A stretch of 58,501 nt of DNA from an uncultured Oscillospiraceae bacterium (GTDB lineage: Bacteria > Bacillota > Clostridia > Oscillospirales > Oscillospiraceae), in the NCBI GenBank assembly GCA_934569425.1, contig CAKTKM010000001.1, forward strand, positions 1 to 58,501, read 5' to 3'. Shown in pieces: positions 51,129-58,216 of this stretch. Position 1 is the first letter of the stretch. Every line of letters starts with the position of its first letter. The position numbers and the translations under genes are program-made. The notes below the pieces were generated by a model, which worked only from the letters and a program-made list of their open reading frames with translations, had not been told where the DNA came from and searched no databases.

Positions 51129-51626
51129 TCAGTTTTCCTCCTTGCTCTTCTTTTTCAGCAGCAGCTTGATCAGCGTCAGGATCGCCGCAAACGCAACACC
51201 TACGCCAAACACCATAATGGGTACATAGCGGAAGGATTCATCATAGCGCAATCCCGACTGTACGAAGCCGATGTTGTTGTTATAGGCGATCTTGCCCGCG
51301 ATGGTCAGTCCGACGCCCGCCAGCACGCCTACAACGTCAATGATAACGTCAAAGCATTTGATAAAGTTCTTGTTGGCCCATGAAGAAATAATATCCATGA
51401 CCAGATTGCTTTTTTTCAGCCAGGCATCCGGTGCTCCCAGCGCGGTGATCCACAAGATACCGAGAATACAAATATCCTCCGCCCACCAGAGTGTCACATC
51501 GGGCAGCGCGTAGCGGCAGATGATCTGCGCCACCATAACAAGGATCATCGCGCCGAGGATCGTGGCAATGATCGCGTCCAGCGTCGCGCAGATGACCCGC
51601 TCGATTTTTTCGATCGTCTTTTGCAT
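51129..51626 (-). CDS. dctQ: TRAP transporter small membrane subunit
   Basis: This 165-aa protein has four predicted helices and the DctQ pattern (MVAQIICRYALPDVTLWWAE, ILGILWITALGAPDAWLKKS). It associates with DctM in the membrane. Confidence 0.93.
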   Translation of the reverse strand: MQKTIEKIERVICATLDAIIATILGAMILVMVAQIICRYALPDVTLWWAEDICILGILWITALGAPDAWLKKSNLVMDIISSWANKNFIKCFDVIIDVVGVLAGVGLTIAGKIAYNNNIGFVQSGLRYDESFRYVPIMVFGVGVAFAAILTLIKLLLKKKSKEEN

Positions 51627-51645
51627 GCTCTTCTTCTCCTAACTC

Positions 51646-52311
51646 TCATTCCTGACCAAGCCAGCGTACCGCATTGCTGAGCATCCGGATCATGCTGGGA
51701 TGCCGCAGTGCCTGAAACGTCGGATTGGCATGACCGGGCAGGATCACCGCGACCCGTCCCTTTCCGGATTCATGCGCCCATGCGCAGGGCTGCCGGCCAT
51801 CCTCGGCAAAGCTATAGGCCAGAACAGTGGTGTTCTCCTCCGTCAGGCCGCCCACCTGAAAATGCTCGTCCAGCAGCGAGGTAAACCCGCTGACACCCTC
51901 CATGATGGGGTGGCCGCACCCCTCCACAGGCTCCACCGTAATAGCGGACAGGGGCGGATGCCCCATAAAGTAGCCGTGTACCGCTTCTGTGATCACCGGA
52001 TGCTCCTTGGGGATAAAGGCAAAGCCTGCGTGTACGATCAGCAGTCCGCACCCGTCGTTGTTCACAAAATCCGCCCATTTGTAGGTAAAGCTTTTCTGAT
52101 ACCAGTTTTCTCCGTCCCGCTGGGCTTCGCTGATGGAGTTTTTGAAGGAAACGATCAGATCCGGCGCACTGAGCATGTCCACGATCTGATCCACCCGATC
52201 CATTACGCAGACGTTCCAATCGTTTCTGTCGAAAATCTGCTCTACGACAGGTAAAATGGTAGACTTCGGGTGACCGAAGTCATCAATCAAAACCAGAGCA
52301 CTCTTTTTCAC
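51646..52311 (-). CDS. ThuA-like protein A
   Basis: This 221-aa class-I glutamine-amidotransferase-like fold protein resembles ThuA (trehalose utilisation). It has ALVLIDDFGHPKST, PDLIVSFKNS, GCGLLIVHAGFAFI, TVEPVEGCGHPIMEGV and ESGKGRVAVILPGHANPTFQ; no amidotransferase Cys triad is evident. ThuA proteins work on oxidised sugars (3-keto derivatives). It is a paralogue of the gene just upstream. Confidence 0.8.
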   Translation of the reverse strand: MKKSALVLIDDFGHPKSTILPVVEQIFDRNDWNVCVMDRVDQIVDMLSAPDLIVSFKNSISEAQRDGENWYQKSFTYKWADFVNNDGCGLLIVHAGFAFIPKEHPVITEAVHGYFMGHPPLSAITVEPVEGCGHPIMEGVSGFTSLLDEHFQVGGLTEENTTVLAYSFAEDGRQPCAWAHESGKGRVAVILPGHANPTFQALRHPSMIRMLSNAVRWLGQE

Positions 52312-52335
52312 GTTATGTTCCTTTCCCTCCGTGTG

Positions 52336-53049
52336 CTACGCATCGTCTCTTCCGCACCAGCGCACCGCGTTTTTCAGCAGCGTCATGACTGGCGTGGACT
52401 CAATGGCCTCCTGCAGATGTCCCACAGAAATTCCGCAAACACGGCCGGCGCCGGCCTCGTTGACAAAGCAGCCGATGCTCTCGCCGGCGCGGGAGCTGGT
52501 GGCCGCAAGCACCGTTGCCGTGCTGTCTTTCCGCAGTGCCACGCGGTACTGCTCGTCCCGCAGCGTGAACCGTTCAACGTCCGCAAGCACCGGATGCTCC
52601 GTCACCGGTGAAAATGTCACATCGTCAAAGCAGCCGAACGGCATGGCGTCAGGAGCGGGAAACAGCATATTATTAAAGAAAGGCGGCTTGCCCGCCTCGA
52701 CAACCACCTTTGCCTGCAGCAGCTCGGTATAGATCGGATGGTGCTCCGGAATATGATCCAGTCCGCTGTGGACCGCGATATAGCCGCAGCCATCCTTTTT
52801 CACAAAACCGGGAATGTTGTACGCGAACTGGGATTCATACCAGTTGGGCGTGTCCATCCGCCAGTTCTCCTGTCCATCCTTAAAGTTCACGATCAGATCC
52901 GGCGCGCCCTGAAACAGGCAAATGGACTCAAGTCCCGACAGTACACACACATGCCACTTCGACAGATCAAACATGTTACGAATGGTCGGAAGCAGTTGAT
53001 AGGCCGGATGCATAAAATCTTCCACTAAAACGTATGCGGTCTTTTTCAT
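52336..53049 (-). CDS. ThuA-like protein B
   Basis: This 237-aa paralogue of the preceding protein has the same motifs: AYVLVEDFMHPAYQLLP, PDLIVNFKDG, GCGYIAVHSGLDHIPE, SPVTEHPVLADVERF and AGAGRVCGISVGHLQEAI. The tandem pair suggests a heterodimer or two related substrates. It is the first gene after the intercistronic hairpin that follows dctP. Confidence 0.8.
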   Translation of the reverse strand: MKKTAYVLVEDFMHPAYQLLPTIRNMFDLSKWHVCVLSGLESICLFQGAPDLIVNFKDGQENWRMDTPNWYESQFAYNIPGFVKKDGCGYIAVHSGLDHIPEHHPIYTELLQAKVVVEAGKPPFFNNMLFPAPDAMPFGCFDDVTFSPVTEHPVLADVERFTLRDEQYRVALRKDSTATVLAATSSRAGESIGCFVNEAGAGRVCGISVGHLQEAIESTPVMTLLKNAVRWCGRDDA

Positions 53050-53074
53050 GTCGTTATCCTCATTCGTGTTGTGC

Positions 53075-53117
53075 GGATATAACGGAAGCCCGCTGAAAGT
53101 AGGCTTCCGTTATATCC
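53075..53117 (-). promoter_or_regulatory. Intercistronic hairpin after dctP
   Basis: A perfect 16-bp stem (53075-53090 with 53102-53117) closes an 11-base loop between dctP and the next gene. There is no T-run. Such hairpins often stabilise the 5' message so that the binding protein is made in excess. Confidence 0.7.
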
Positions 53118-53127
53118 TTGTTCAAAA

Positions 53128-54165
53128 TCACTCTGCCAGATCCCTGATCTGCTCGTACAGCGTCACATCAAAGCCCTCGGCCTCCGCGATCTTTGCGATA
53201 TTTTCAGCGATCGGTGCGCGGAAGGATTCAATGTCGATCTCCTCCTTGGGGATCACCGTCAGACCGCCCTCGTCCACCGCTTTGGCGACCGTCTCGTCCA
53301 TAGAGGCAAACAGCTGCGTGGTAAAGGCGTCCTTGCTGGCCGCCAGCGCCTCCGTGATCCAGCCCTTCTGGGTGTCGCTCAGCTTGTCCCACGTTGCCTG
53401 AGACATGTAAAGGCCAAGAGACTGATACACATATTCCGTCTGCATGTAATAGGGGCAGACCTCCGTGCAGCCGATCGAGATGGACAGCACGATGTCGTTC
53501 TCCTGTGCGTCAGCCAGACCCTGCTCCACCGCCATATAGGGGGAGCCGTCCACCGTAACGGGAGTTGCGCCCAGCACATCCCACGAGGTCAGATAAATGG
53601 GGTTGTTGGAAACTCTGATCTTCACGCCCTTCATATCGTCCAGCTTATAGACGGGCATTTTGGTGTTCAGACCTCTGGGGAAGTTCATGCAGGTCTCGCC
53701 CACGAACTTGACGCCGTTGCCCTCCTCCACCTTACTCATCATGCCTGCGAACACGTCGCTGCCGATGAACTTCTCATAATGATCCTGAGACTGAAACAGG
53801 AACGGCGTACACATAACACCGAAGTCATTTCCGCCCTGCAGGATCTCCGCGTCACTGACGCCCGTTACAAAGCAGTCCAACGTACCCGCTTTCAGCTGGG
53901 CAAAATGCTGTGCCACAGTACCCAGCGCACCGTCGCTGATGATCTGCAGCGACATCTTGCCGCCGGAAACCTTCTGCAGCTCTTCGCCGAACGCAGCGGA
54001 AGATGTGTAGTGGACCGCGGTCTGATTGGTGGTCACGCCCAGCTTGAGAACGATCGCCTCATCTCCGTCGTTACCGCCCTGCTCCGTGTTGGCCGTGGTG
54101 CCGCAGCCGCACAAAAGGCCCAGCCCCATCACCAGCACCATCAAAAACGCAAGTGCTCTCTTCAT
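53128..54165 (-). CDS. dctP: TRAP transporter substrate-binding lipoprotein
   Basis: This 345-aa DctP-family binding protein has a lipoprotein signal (MVLVMGLGLLCGCGTT, lipobox LCGC), a mature part from VLKLGVTTNQTAVHY, and the family's AQHFAQLKAGTLDCFVTGVS and GVKIRVSNNPIY segments. The Arg in KIRVSNNPIY is the carboxylate-binding position, so the ligand is probably an organic or sugar acid. The ATG at 54165 follows GGAGGAG. It is the first structural gene after the promoter at 54235. Confidence 0.93.
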   Translation of the reverse strand: MKRALAFLMVLVMGLGLLCGCGTTANTEQGGNDGDEAIVLKLGVTTNQTAVHYTSSAAFGEELQKVSGGKMSLQIISDGALGTVAQHFAQLKAGTLDCFVTGVSDAEILQGGNDFGVMCTPFLFQSQDHYEKFIGSDVFAGMMSKVEEGNGVKFVGETCMNFPRGLNTKMPVYKLDDMKGVKIRVSNNPIYLTSWDVLGATPVTVDGSPYMAVEQGLADAQENDIVLSISIGCTEVCPYYMQTEYVYQSLGLYMSQATWDKLSDTQKGWITEALAASKDAFTTQLFASMDETVAKAVDEGGLTVIPKEEIDIESFRAPIAENIAKIAEAEGFDVTLYEQIRDLAE

Positions 54166-54192
54166 ATTTTCTCCTCCATCTTGTTTTTCCCG

Positions 54193-54219
54193 CAAAATGT
54201 CTACATTATAGACATTTTG
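54193..54219 (-). promoter_or_regulatory. Operator-like palindrome downstream of dctP promoter
   Basis: CAAAATGTCTA and TAGACATTTTG (11-bp arms) flank a five-base centre. It lies just past the expected transcription start and before dctP, so it is the best candidate IclR-regulator site. Confidence 0.65.
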
Positions 54220-54234
54220 TCGGCTTATGATGTA

Positions 54235-54263
54235 ATTATAGTCCTTGTCAGGACAATAGTCAA
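54235..54263 (-). promoter_or_regulatory. dctP (catabolic operon) promoter
   Basis: On the minus strand TTGACT (54263-54258), 17 bp, TATAAT (54240-54235). A second small dyad TTGTC-CT-GACAA lies in the spacer. Near-consensus strength suggests that a repressor controls the operon. Confidence 0.8.
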
Positions 54264-54297
54264 CAAGATTCTACATTTTTGTCAAAAAGCAAAAAAG

Positions 54298-54323
54298 TAA
54301 GGTTTGACATTTGTCAAACCTTA
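54298..54323 (-). terminator. Terminator of the IclR-family gene
   Basis: Perfect 12-bp arms (54298-54309, 54312-54323) are followed on the minus strand by CTTTTTTGCTTTTT. The stem overlaps the last codons of the regulator gene. Confidence 0.8.
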
Positions 54324-55096
54324 CTAAAGTTTTCCGGTGCCATTGGATTCCAACCCATTTCCATGGAGCATTCCTTGCCGGATTGCACCGCTATTGGGAT
54401 CAATTCATCTATGATGTTCTCCATATTGGCCTTTGTTGTGGAGAAGCTCATGGCCGTATGCACAAGACCCTGACTGTCAAAGATCGGAACAGAAAGACAA
54501 TAGGTGTTGTCCAGCATCTCGCCCCGATCCAGGGAGTAGCCTCTTGTCCGGATGTCGTCCAGCTCCTCCGTCAGACGCGCCTTGTCGATGATCGTTGTGG
54601 GCGTCAGCTGCTTTGGCGATATTTGCTCCAGCATATGCGCCCTCATGTCCTGCGGCTGATAGGCCAGCAGCAGCTTTCCCATTGCTGAGCAGTACAGAGG
54701 AAACGGGCTTCCGCTGGTGATCTCCGTCTGGCGCGAGGGAAATACCGCCTTGATCAGCAGCACCGTGTGGTTGATCCCCAAGCGCCCCAGATGTGCCGTA
54801 CAGCCAAAACGATCCGACACCGAGATCATATATTTCGCGGCCGCCTGCGTCACCCGAAAACGGTTGGGATACTTGTAGCTCAGGGAATACAGCTTTCCCG
54901 AAATGGCGTACCTCCTGTCGTCCTTTACGATATACTCCATTTGCAGCAGCGCATCCAGCAAGCCGTATACGGTTGTCCGTTTCAAATCCAGGGCATCGCT
55001 GATCTCAATGGCGCTCATCGGTTCATACGAAGCGCACAGCAGCTCCACTATGCTGAATGCACGCTCTACAGACTGGATCGTTCCCCGCTCTCCCAC
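54314..55096 (-). CDS. IclR family transcriptional regulator
   Basis: This protein of about 260 aa has an N-terminal winged helix (SVERAFSIVELLCASYEPMS, then EISDALDLKRTTVYGLLDAL) and a C-terminal IclR effector domain (FGCTAHLGRLGINHTVLLIK, PLYCSAMGKLLLAYQP, GYSLDRGEMLDNTYCLSVPI). It precedes the catabolic genes on the same strand but has its own terminator, so the operon starts at 54235. Start choice is uncertain: TTG 55120 lacks a good ribosome site, GTG 55096 has GGTGAGG. It probably senses a pathway metabolite. Confidence 0.9.
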   Translation of the reverse strand: MGERGTIQSVERAFSIVELLCASYEPMSAIEISDALDLKRTTVYGLLDALLQMEYIVKDDRRYAISGKLYSLSYKYPNRFRVTQAAAKYMISVSDRFGCTAHLGRLGINHTVLLIKAVFPSRQTEITSGSPFPLYCSAMGKLLLAYQPQDMRAHMLEQISPKQLTPTTIIDKARLTEELDDIRTRGYSLDRGEMLDNTYCLSVPIFDSQGLVHTAMSFSTTKANMENIIDELIPIAVQSGKECSMEMGWNPMAPENFSKV

Positions 55097-55250
55097 CGAC
55101 GACCTCACCCCTTTTACCAAATTTTTCTTCTGTATTCAATATAGCAAAAAAAAGCACAACAGTCAAATGCTTTATTAAGAATCAATAAACGCTTTTTATT
55201 TCTTCTTTTATTTATAAGTTTTACTGTTCTCCGTTGTAACATTTTATAGT

Positions 55251-55279
55251 TTGACTTTTCTTGTTAAATATTCTACGAT
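55251..55279 (+). promoter_or_regulatory. Promoter conserved with that at 16605
   Basis: TTGACT (55251-55256), 17 bp, TACGAT (55274-55279). The sequence CTTTTC-Y-TGTTAAATATTCTACGATA is shared with the paralogue's promoter on the other strand at 16605-16633. Confidence 0.8.
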
Positions 55280-55331
55280 ACAGTCACAACAAAAAACACC
55301 CCACAAACTACAAGTTAAGGAGGAAACTACC

Positions 55332-55568
55332 ATGAAAAACATCTCTACTTACGTTATGATCTCCATCGTCTCCCTCGTGCTGGTGGTGGCGACCGCCTTT
55401 TTGATGACCGCCGCTGACGCCCCCATCCGGGAAGCCGGCGGATACCTGCCCCTTCTGTTGGGCGCCGTGTTCACTTGGAGCACTGCCAAGGCCGGTCTGA
55501 TGGAGCGTGAACGGGAAGTTCGCAGCAACGCCCGCACCGCCTTCACCCCCAGCCACGCCGCCGCGTAA
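55332..55568 (+). CDS. Small two-helix membrane protein (paralogue of 16313)
   Basis: This 78-aa protein has a first membrane helix at about 6-25 (TYVMISIVSLVLVVATAFLM) and a second at about 38-53 (YLPLLLGAVFTWSTAK). It has a basic tail ending in SHAAA. The frame opens at 55251, but AAGGAGGAAA selects 55332. The homologue at 16313 shares most of the first 55 residues and the same promoter. Function unknown. Confidence 0.82.
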   Translation: MKNISTYVMISIVSLVLVVATAFLMTAADAPIREAGGYLPLLLGAVFTWSTAKAGLMEREREVRSNARTAFTPSHAAA

Positions 55569-55652
55569 CACATCTGACATTCTCTGTTTTCTCTCATACA
55601 TAAGAAGGAAGGGACACGCACAAGCGTGTCCCTTCCTTCTTACTTACAGCGG

Positions 55653-55883
55653 TTATCCACGCCGCTCCGCCGGCGGGTAGGGTCTTGCCTCATCGGTAAG
55701 CCCCAATAAGTAGTCAACGCTTGTCTGGTAAAATTGAGCCAGTCGAATCAACACGTCCGTAGGAATATCCCGCTTTCCCATTTCATAATGCGAATAGCAC
55801 ACCTGCGTACATTGCAGATATGCAGCCAAATCCTTCTGATATAGATCTCTATCCTCCCGCATGTCACGAATACGACGATACAT
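55653..55883 (-). CDS. Cro/CI-type helix-turn-helix regulator
   Basis: This 76-aa XRE-family protein reads MYRRIRDMREDRDLYQKDLA, then AAYLQCTQVCYSHYEMGKRD and PTDVLIRLAQFYQTSVDYLL, a canonical single HTH domain. GAAGGAGGG sets the start at 55883. It is divergent from the membrane protein at 56008, and a compound palindrome lies between, so it probably represses that gene and itself. Confidence 0.9.
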   Translation of the reverse strand: MYRRIRDMREDRDLYQKDLAAYLQCTQVCYSHYEMGKRDIPTDVLIRLAQFYQTSVDYLLGLTDEARPYPPAERRG

Positions 55884-55929
55884 CGTGTTCTGCCCTCCTT
55901 CTGTGTTCATCACACAAAAGTATAGGCAA

Positions 55930-55972
55930 AACATTTTGTTATCTTGCATTGCAAAACAAAATGTTATATACT
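55930..55972 (+). promoter_or_regulatory. Promoter and compound operator of divergent pair
   Basis: TTGCAT (55944-55949), 17 bp, TATACT (55967-55972). Inverted copies AACATTTTGTT (55930-55940) and AACAAAATGTT (55955-55965) flank the small palindrome TTGCATTGCAA, covering the -35 and spacer. It is a likely XRE-repressor site. Confidence 0.7.
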
Positions 55973-56007
55973 GTTAAAGTAATAACTGCAAATGGAGGAA
56001 AACGCAT

Positions 56008-56931
56008 ATGTATGCCAATGGAATAGACCTCAGCAACAGCAATTTTCTCAAATACCTGCGAATGCTCTACGAAATGGAATCCTCTGTCTATCAGCAGGAA
56101 GAGCTCATCAAACAGCTCTCTTCGATCGACACGACCCTTCCGCCCGCTCCGCCCCCCGACAAGGGAAAGCCTGTTTTCAAACTGAAAAAACTCTCCCCCT
56201 CCGCGCTGAAGGCAATCGGTATAATTGTTCTGCTTGTCACAGTTGTTCTTATCATTCTTGATCCATCAGCATGGTTAGCTTATAGTGTTTTCATTCTCTT
56301 TTTCCTTGGCCTGACTGCGGTCATCTACCTGTTTACCTTAAACTACAGATCGATCGTTGGAAAAGCGGCAAACAAGCAGGACGTTGCACAATGGGAAATT
56401 GACAATGCACGCAGAAGTGAATATGCCGCAGCTGTGGCCAGAAAGAATTATCTTGAAAAGGAGATCTTTGCTGCCAAAAATAAAGCAACCGGCAGCAGGC
56501 AGCTGCTGACTCAAATGTACGCCAACAACATGATCTATCCCAAATACCGCAATCTCCCCGCCATCAGCAGTTTTCTCGATTATTTCTCCTCCGGTCGCTG
56601 CTCAAGCCTGACAGGCCCTTACGGCGCTTACAACCTATACGAAAACGAAGCTCGACTGGACGGCATTATTACCCGTCTGGATAACATCAGCACACAGCTG
56701 AATCGAATACAATTTAATCAGCAAATGCTATTTTACGCGGTAAGAGATTGCAACGAAACCGTCAACCGCCTGTACCACGCTGTTAAGGATAGTGCTGACC
56801 ATCTATGCCGCATTGCGGGATCTCAGTCAAGAATCGAAGAAAATGTTGCCATGGCAGCTTACCGCACAAAATTGCTGGAAAAAGAGGCCGCATATCGCAA
56901 TCAAATGACATACGGCGTCAACTACCAATAA
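56008..56931 (+). CDS. Hypothetical membrane protein with coiled coil
   Basis: This 307-aa protein has no family I can name. It has an N-terminal helical region with coiled-coil character (about 15-45), a Pro-rich linker, two hydrophobic segments (about 68-88 IGIIVLLVTVVLIILDPSAW and 93-112), then a long helical C-terminal half with NLPAISSFLDYFSSGRCSSL and LDNISTQLNRIQFNQQMLFY. It is AT-richer than the core genes and under the divergent XRE regulator, which hints at an acquired, regulated module. TGGAGGAAAA precedes the ATG. Confidence 0.7.
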   Translation: MYANGIDLSNSNFLKYLRMLYEMESSVYQQEELIKQLSSIDTTLPPAPPPDKGKPVFKLKKLSPSALKAIGIIVLLVTVVLIILDPSAWLAYSVFILFFLGLTAVIYLFTLNYRSIVGKAANKQDVAQWEIDNARRSEYAAAVARKNYLEKEIFAAKNKATGSRQLLTQMYANNMIYPKYRNLPAISSFLDYFSSGRCSSLTGPYGAYNLYENEARLDGIITRLDNISTQLNRIQFNQQMLFYAVRDCNETVNRLYHAVKDSADHLCRIAGSQSRIEENVAMAAYRTKLLEKEAAYRNQMTYGVNYQ

Positions 56932-56952
56932 AAAAGCTTCTCTTACACCAGA

Positions 56953-56986
56953 AAAAAAGCGAGAGACCAAGGTCTCTCGCTTTTTT
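56953..56986. terminator. Bidirectional terminator
   Basis: AAAAAAGCGAGAGACC pairs with its complement around AA, giving T-runs on both strands, between the membrane protein and rubrerythrin genes. Confidence 0.9.
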
Positions 56987-56996
56987 AAACATTTCC

Positions 56997-57566
56997 TTAC
57001 TTCCCGAAGTAGCGGTTCAGCAGACCCTCGAAAGCCTTGCCGTGACGGGCTTCGTCGCGGGCCATCTCATGCACGGTATCATGAATCGCGTCCAGATTGT
57101 ACTGCTTCGCCAGCTTGGCCAGCTCAAACTTACCGGCAGTGGCGCCGTTCTCGGCATCCACACGCATCTGCAGGTTCTTCTTGGTGCTGTCGGTGATGAC
57201 CTCGCCCAGCAGCTCGGCGAACTTGGCGGCATGCTCGGCCTCCTCCAGACCGGCCTTTTCCCAGTACATGCCGATCTCAGGATACCCCTCACGGTGCGCC
57301 ACACGCGCCATAGCCAGATACATACCCACCTCGGAGCACTCGCCCTCAAAGTTGGCACGCAGACCGTCAATGATCTCCTTGCGAACTTCCTCAGGCACGT
57401 TGTCGCCGAACACCTTGCCGACGCCTACCACATGCTCTGCCGCCCAGGACTTCTCCTCCGCCTGCAGGGTGAACTTTTCACCGCTGACGTGGCACACCGG
57501 ACACTCGGCAGGGGGAACATCGCCTTCATGAACATAACCGCAAACAGGGCAGACCCACTTCTTCAT
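56997..57566 (-). CDS. Reverse rubrerythrin
   Basis: This 189-aa protein has the rubredoxin domain first ([14 protein letters not shown], then [11 protein letters not shown]; four Cys) and then a ferritin-like di-iron domain with repeated ExxH motifs ([46 protein letters not shown]). This is the reverse order found in clostridial NADH-dependent peroxide-reducing rubrerythrins. It should detoxify hydrogen peroxide. The ATG at 57566 follows GGAGG; the Fur-family gene is 70 nt upstream. Confidence 0.95.
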   Translation of the reverse strand: MKKWVCPVCGYVHEGDVPPAECPVCHVSGEKFTLQAEEKSWAAEHVVGVGKVFGDNVPEEVRKEIIDGLRANFEGECSEVGMYLAMARVAHREGYPEIGMYWEKAGLEEAEHAAKFAELLGEVITDSTKKNLQMRVDAENGATAGKFELAKLAKQYNLDAIHDTVHEMARDEARHGKAFEGLLNRYFGK

Positions 57567-57636
57567 AATCATTACCTCCATTGTACTTGTTGTTTTGTCT
57601 GATTTGTTATTTTAACGCCGCTTTGCGCGGCCATTG

Positions 57637-58026
57637 TCAACAGGTTCCTTCCTTCTTCAGGCAGGCATTGCACCGGCCATAGAACGTAACGCCGTAGCTG
57701 TCGCTCTCCCCCACCTGCGCCAGATCCGGCGCTTCTACCGGAATGGGCGGCAGATCGATCACCGCGCCGCAACCCCGGCAGATAAAATGTCCATGGGGCG
57801 TAACGTTGCCGTCATAGCGATCCTCCCCGTCCACACAGCCAATGACCTGCACCGCGCCCTCGCTGCGGAAGCGCGCCAGATTCCGATACACCGTGGCCAG
57901 CGACAGGTCGGGGATGCTGGGCTTCAATCGGGTATAGACCCATTCCGCCGACGGATGGCACTTGGTAGCGCGCAGGCATTGCAGGATCGCTTCCCGCTTG
58001 GGACTGTACCGTGTCGCCGTCTCCAT
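57637..58026 (-). CDS. Fur family regulator (PerR-like)
   Basis: This 129-aa Fur-fold repressor has a winged helix (SPKREAILQCLRATKCHPSA, DLSLATVYRNLARFRSEG), a metal site HGHFICRGCGAVIDL, and two CxxC pairs (CRGC, CNAC) for structural zinc. Its position before rubrerythrin supports a PerR role. The start at 58026 has AAGGGGAG six bases upstream; two earlier starts are less well placed. Confidence 0.92.
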   Translation of the reverse strand: METATRYSPKREAILQCLRATKCHPSAEWVYTRLKPSIPDLSLATVYRNLARFRSEGAVQVIGCVDGEDRYDGNVTPHGHFICRGCGAVIDLPPIPVEAPDLAQVGESDSYGVTFYGRCNACLKKEGTC

Positions 58027-58051
58027 TGGCATCTCCCCTTTCTTAATCGCT

Positions 58052-58064
58052 AACAATTATTGTT
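58052..58064 (-). promoter_or_regulatory. Fur/PerR-like box
   Basis: The palindrome AACAAT-T-ATTGTT lies next to a minus-strand TATAAT (58076-58071) upstream of the Fur-family gene, suggesting autoregulation. Confidence 0.5.
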
Positions 58065-58103
58065 TGCATTATTATAGTAACACACCCATCTGCATTTGTA
58101 AAG

Positions 58104-58131
58104 AGCTTTTTTGAAATTTTTCAAAAAAGCT
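58104..58131. repeat. AT-rich inverted repeat
   Basis: AGCTTTTTTGAA and its complement flank a four-base loop. It may act as a secondary terminator or upstream element; nothing else is seen between 58080 and 58170. Confidence 0.4.
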
Positions 58132-58173
58132 TTAACGCCCTCTATTCTGCCTCACAGCTATGCCTGCTATGTA

Positions 58174-58207
58174 AAAAAACGGTACGGCGACTGCCGTACC
58201 GTTTTTT
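58174..58207. terminator. Terminator after EF-G gene
   Basis: AAAAAACGGTACGGC pairs with GCCGTACCGTTTTTT around GACT; T-runs occur on both strands. It ends the minus-strand EF-G transcript. Confidence 0.9.
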
Positions 58208-58216
58208 ATCAAATTC

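Noticed and set aside
49348..51228. Plus-strand ORF of about 626 codons, His/Asp/Arg rich
   Set aside because: It is antisense to dctM and the PEP-hydrolase-family gene and has no domain pattern.
54298..54323. Perfect dyad considered as a second IclR operator
   Set aside because: It is followed on the minus strand by long T-runs and overlaps the regulator's stop, so it is a terminator.
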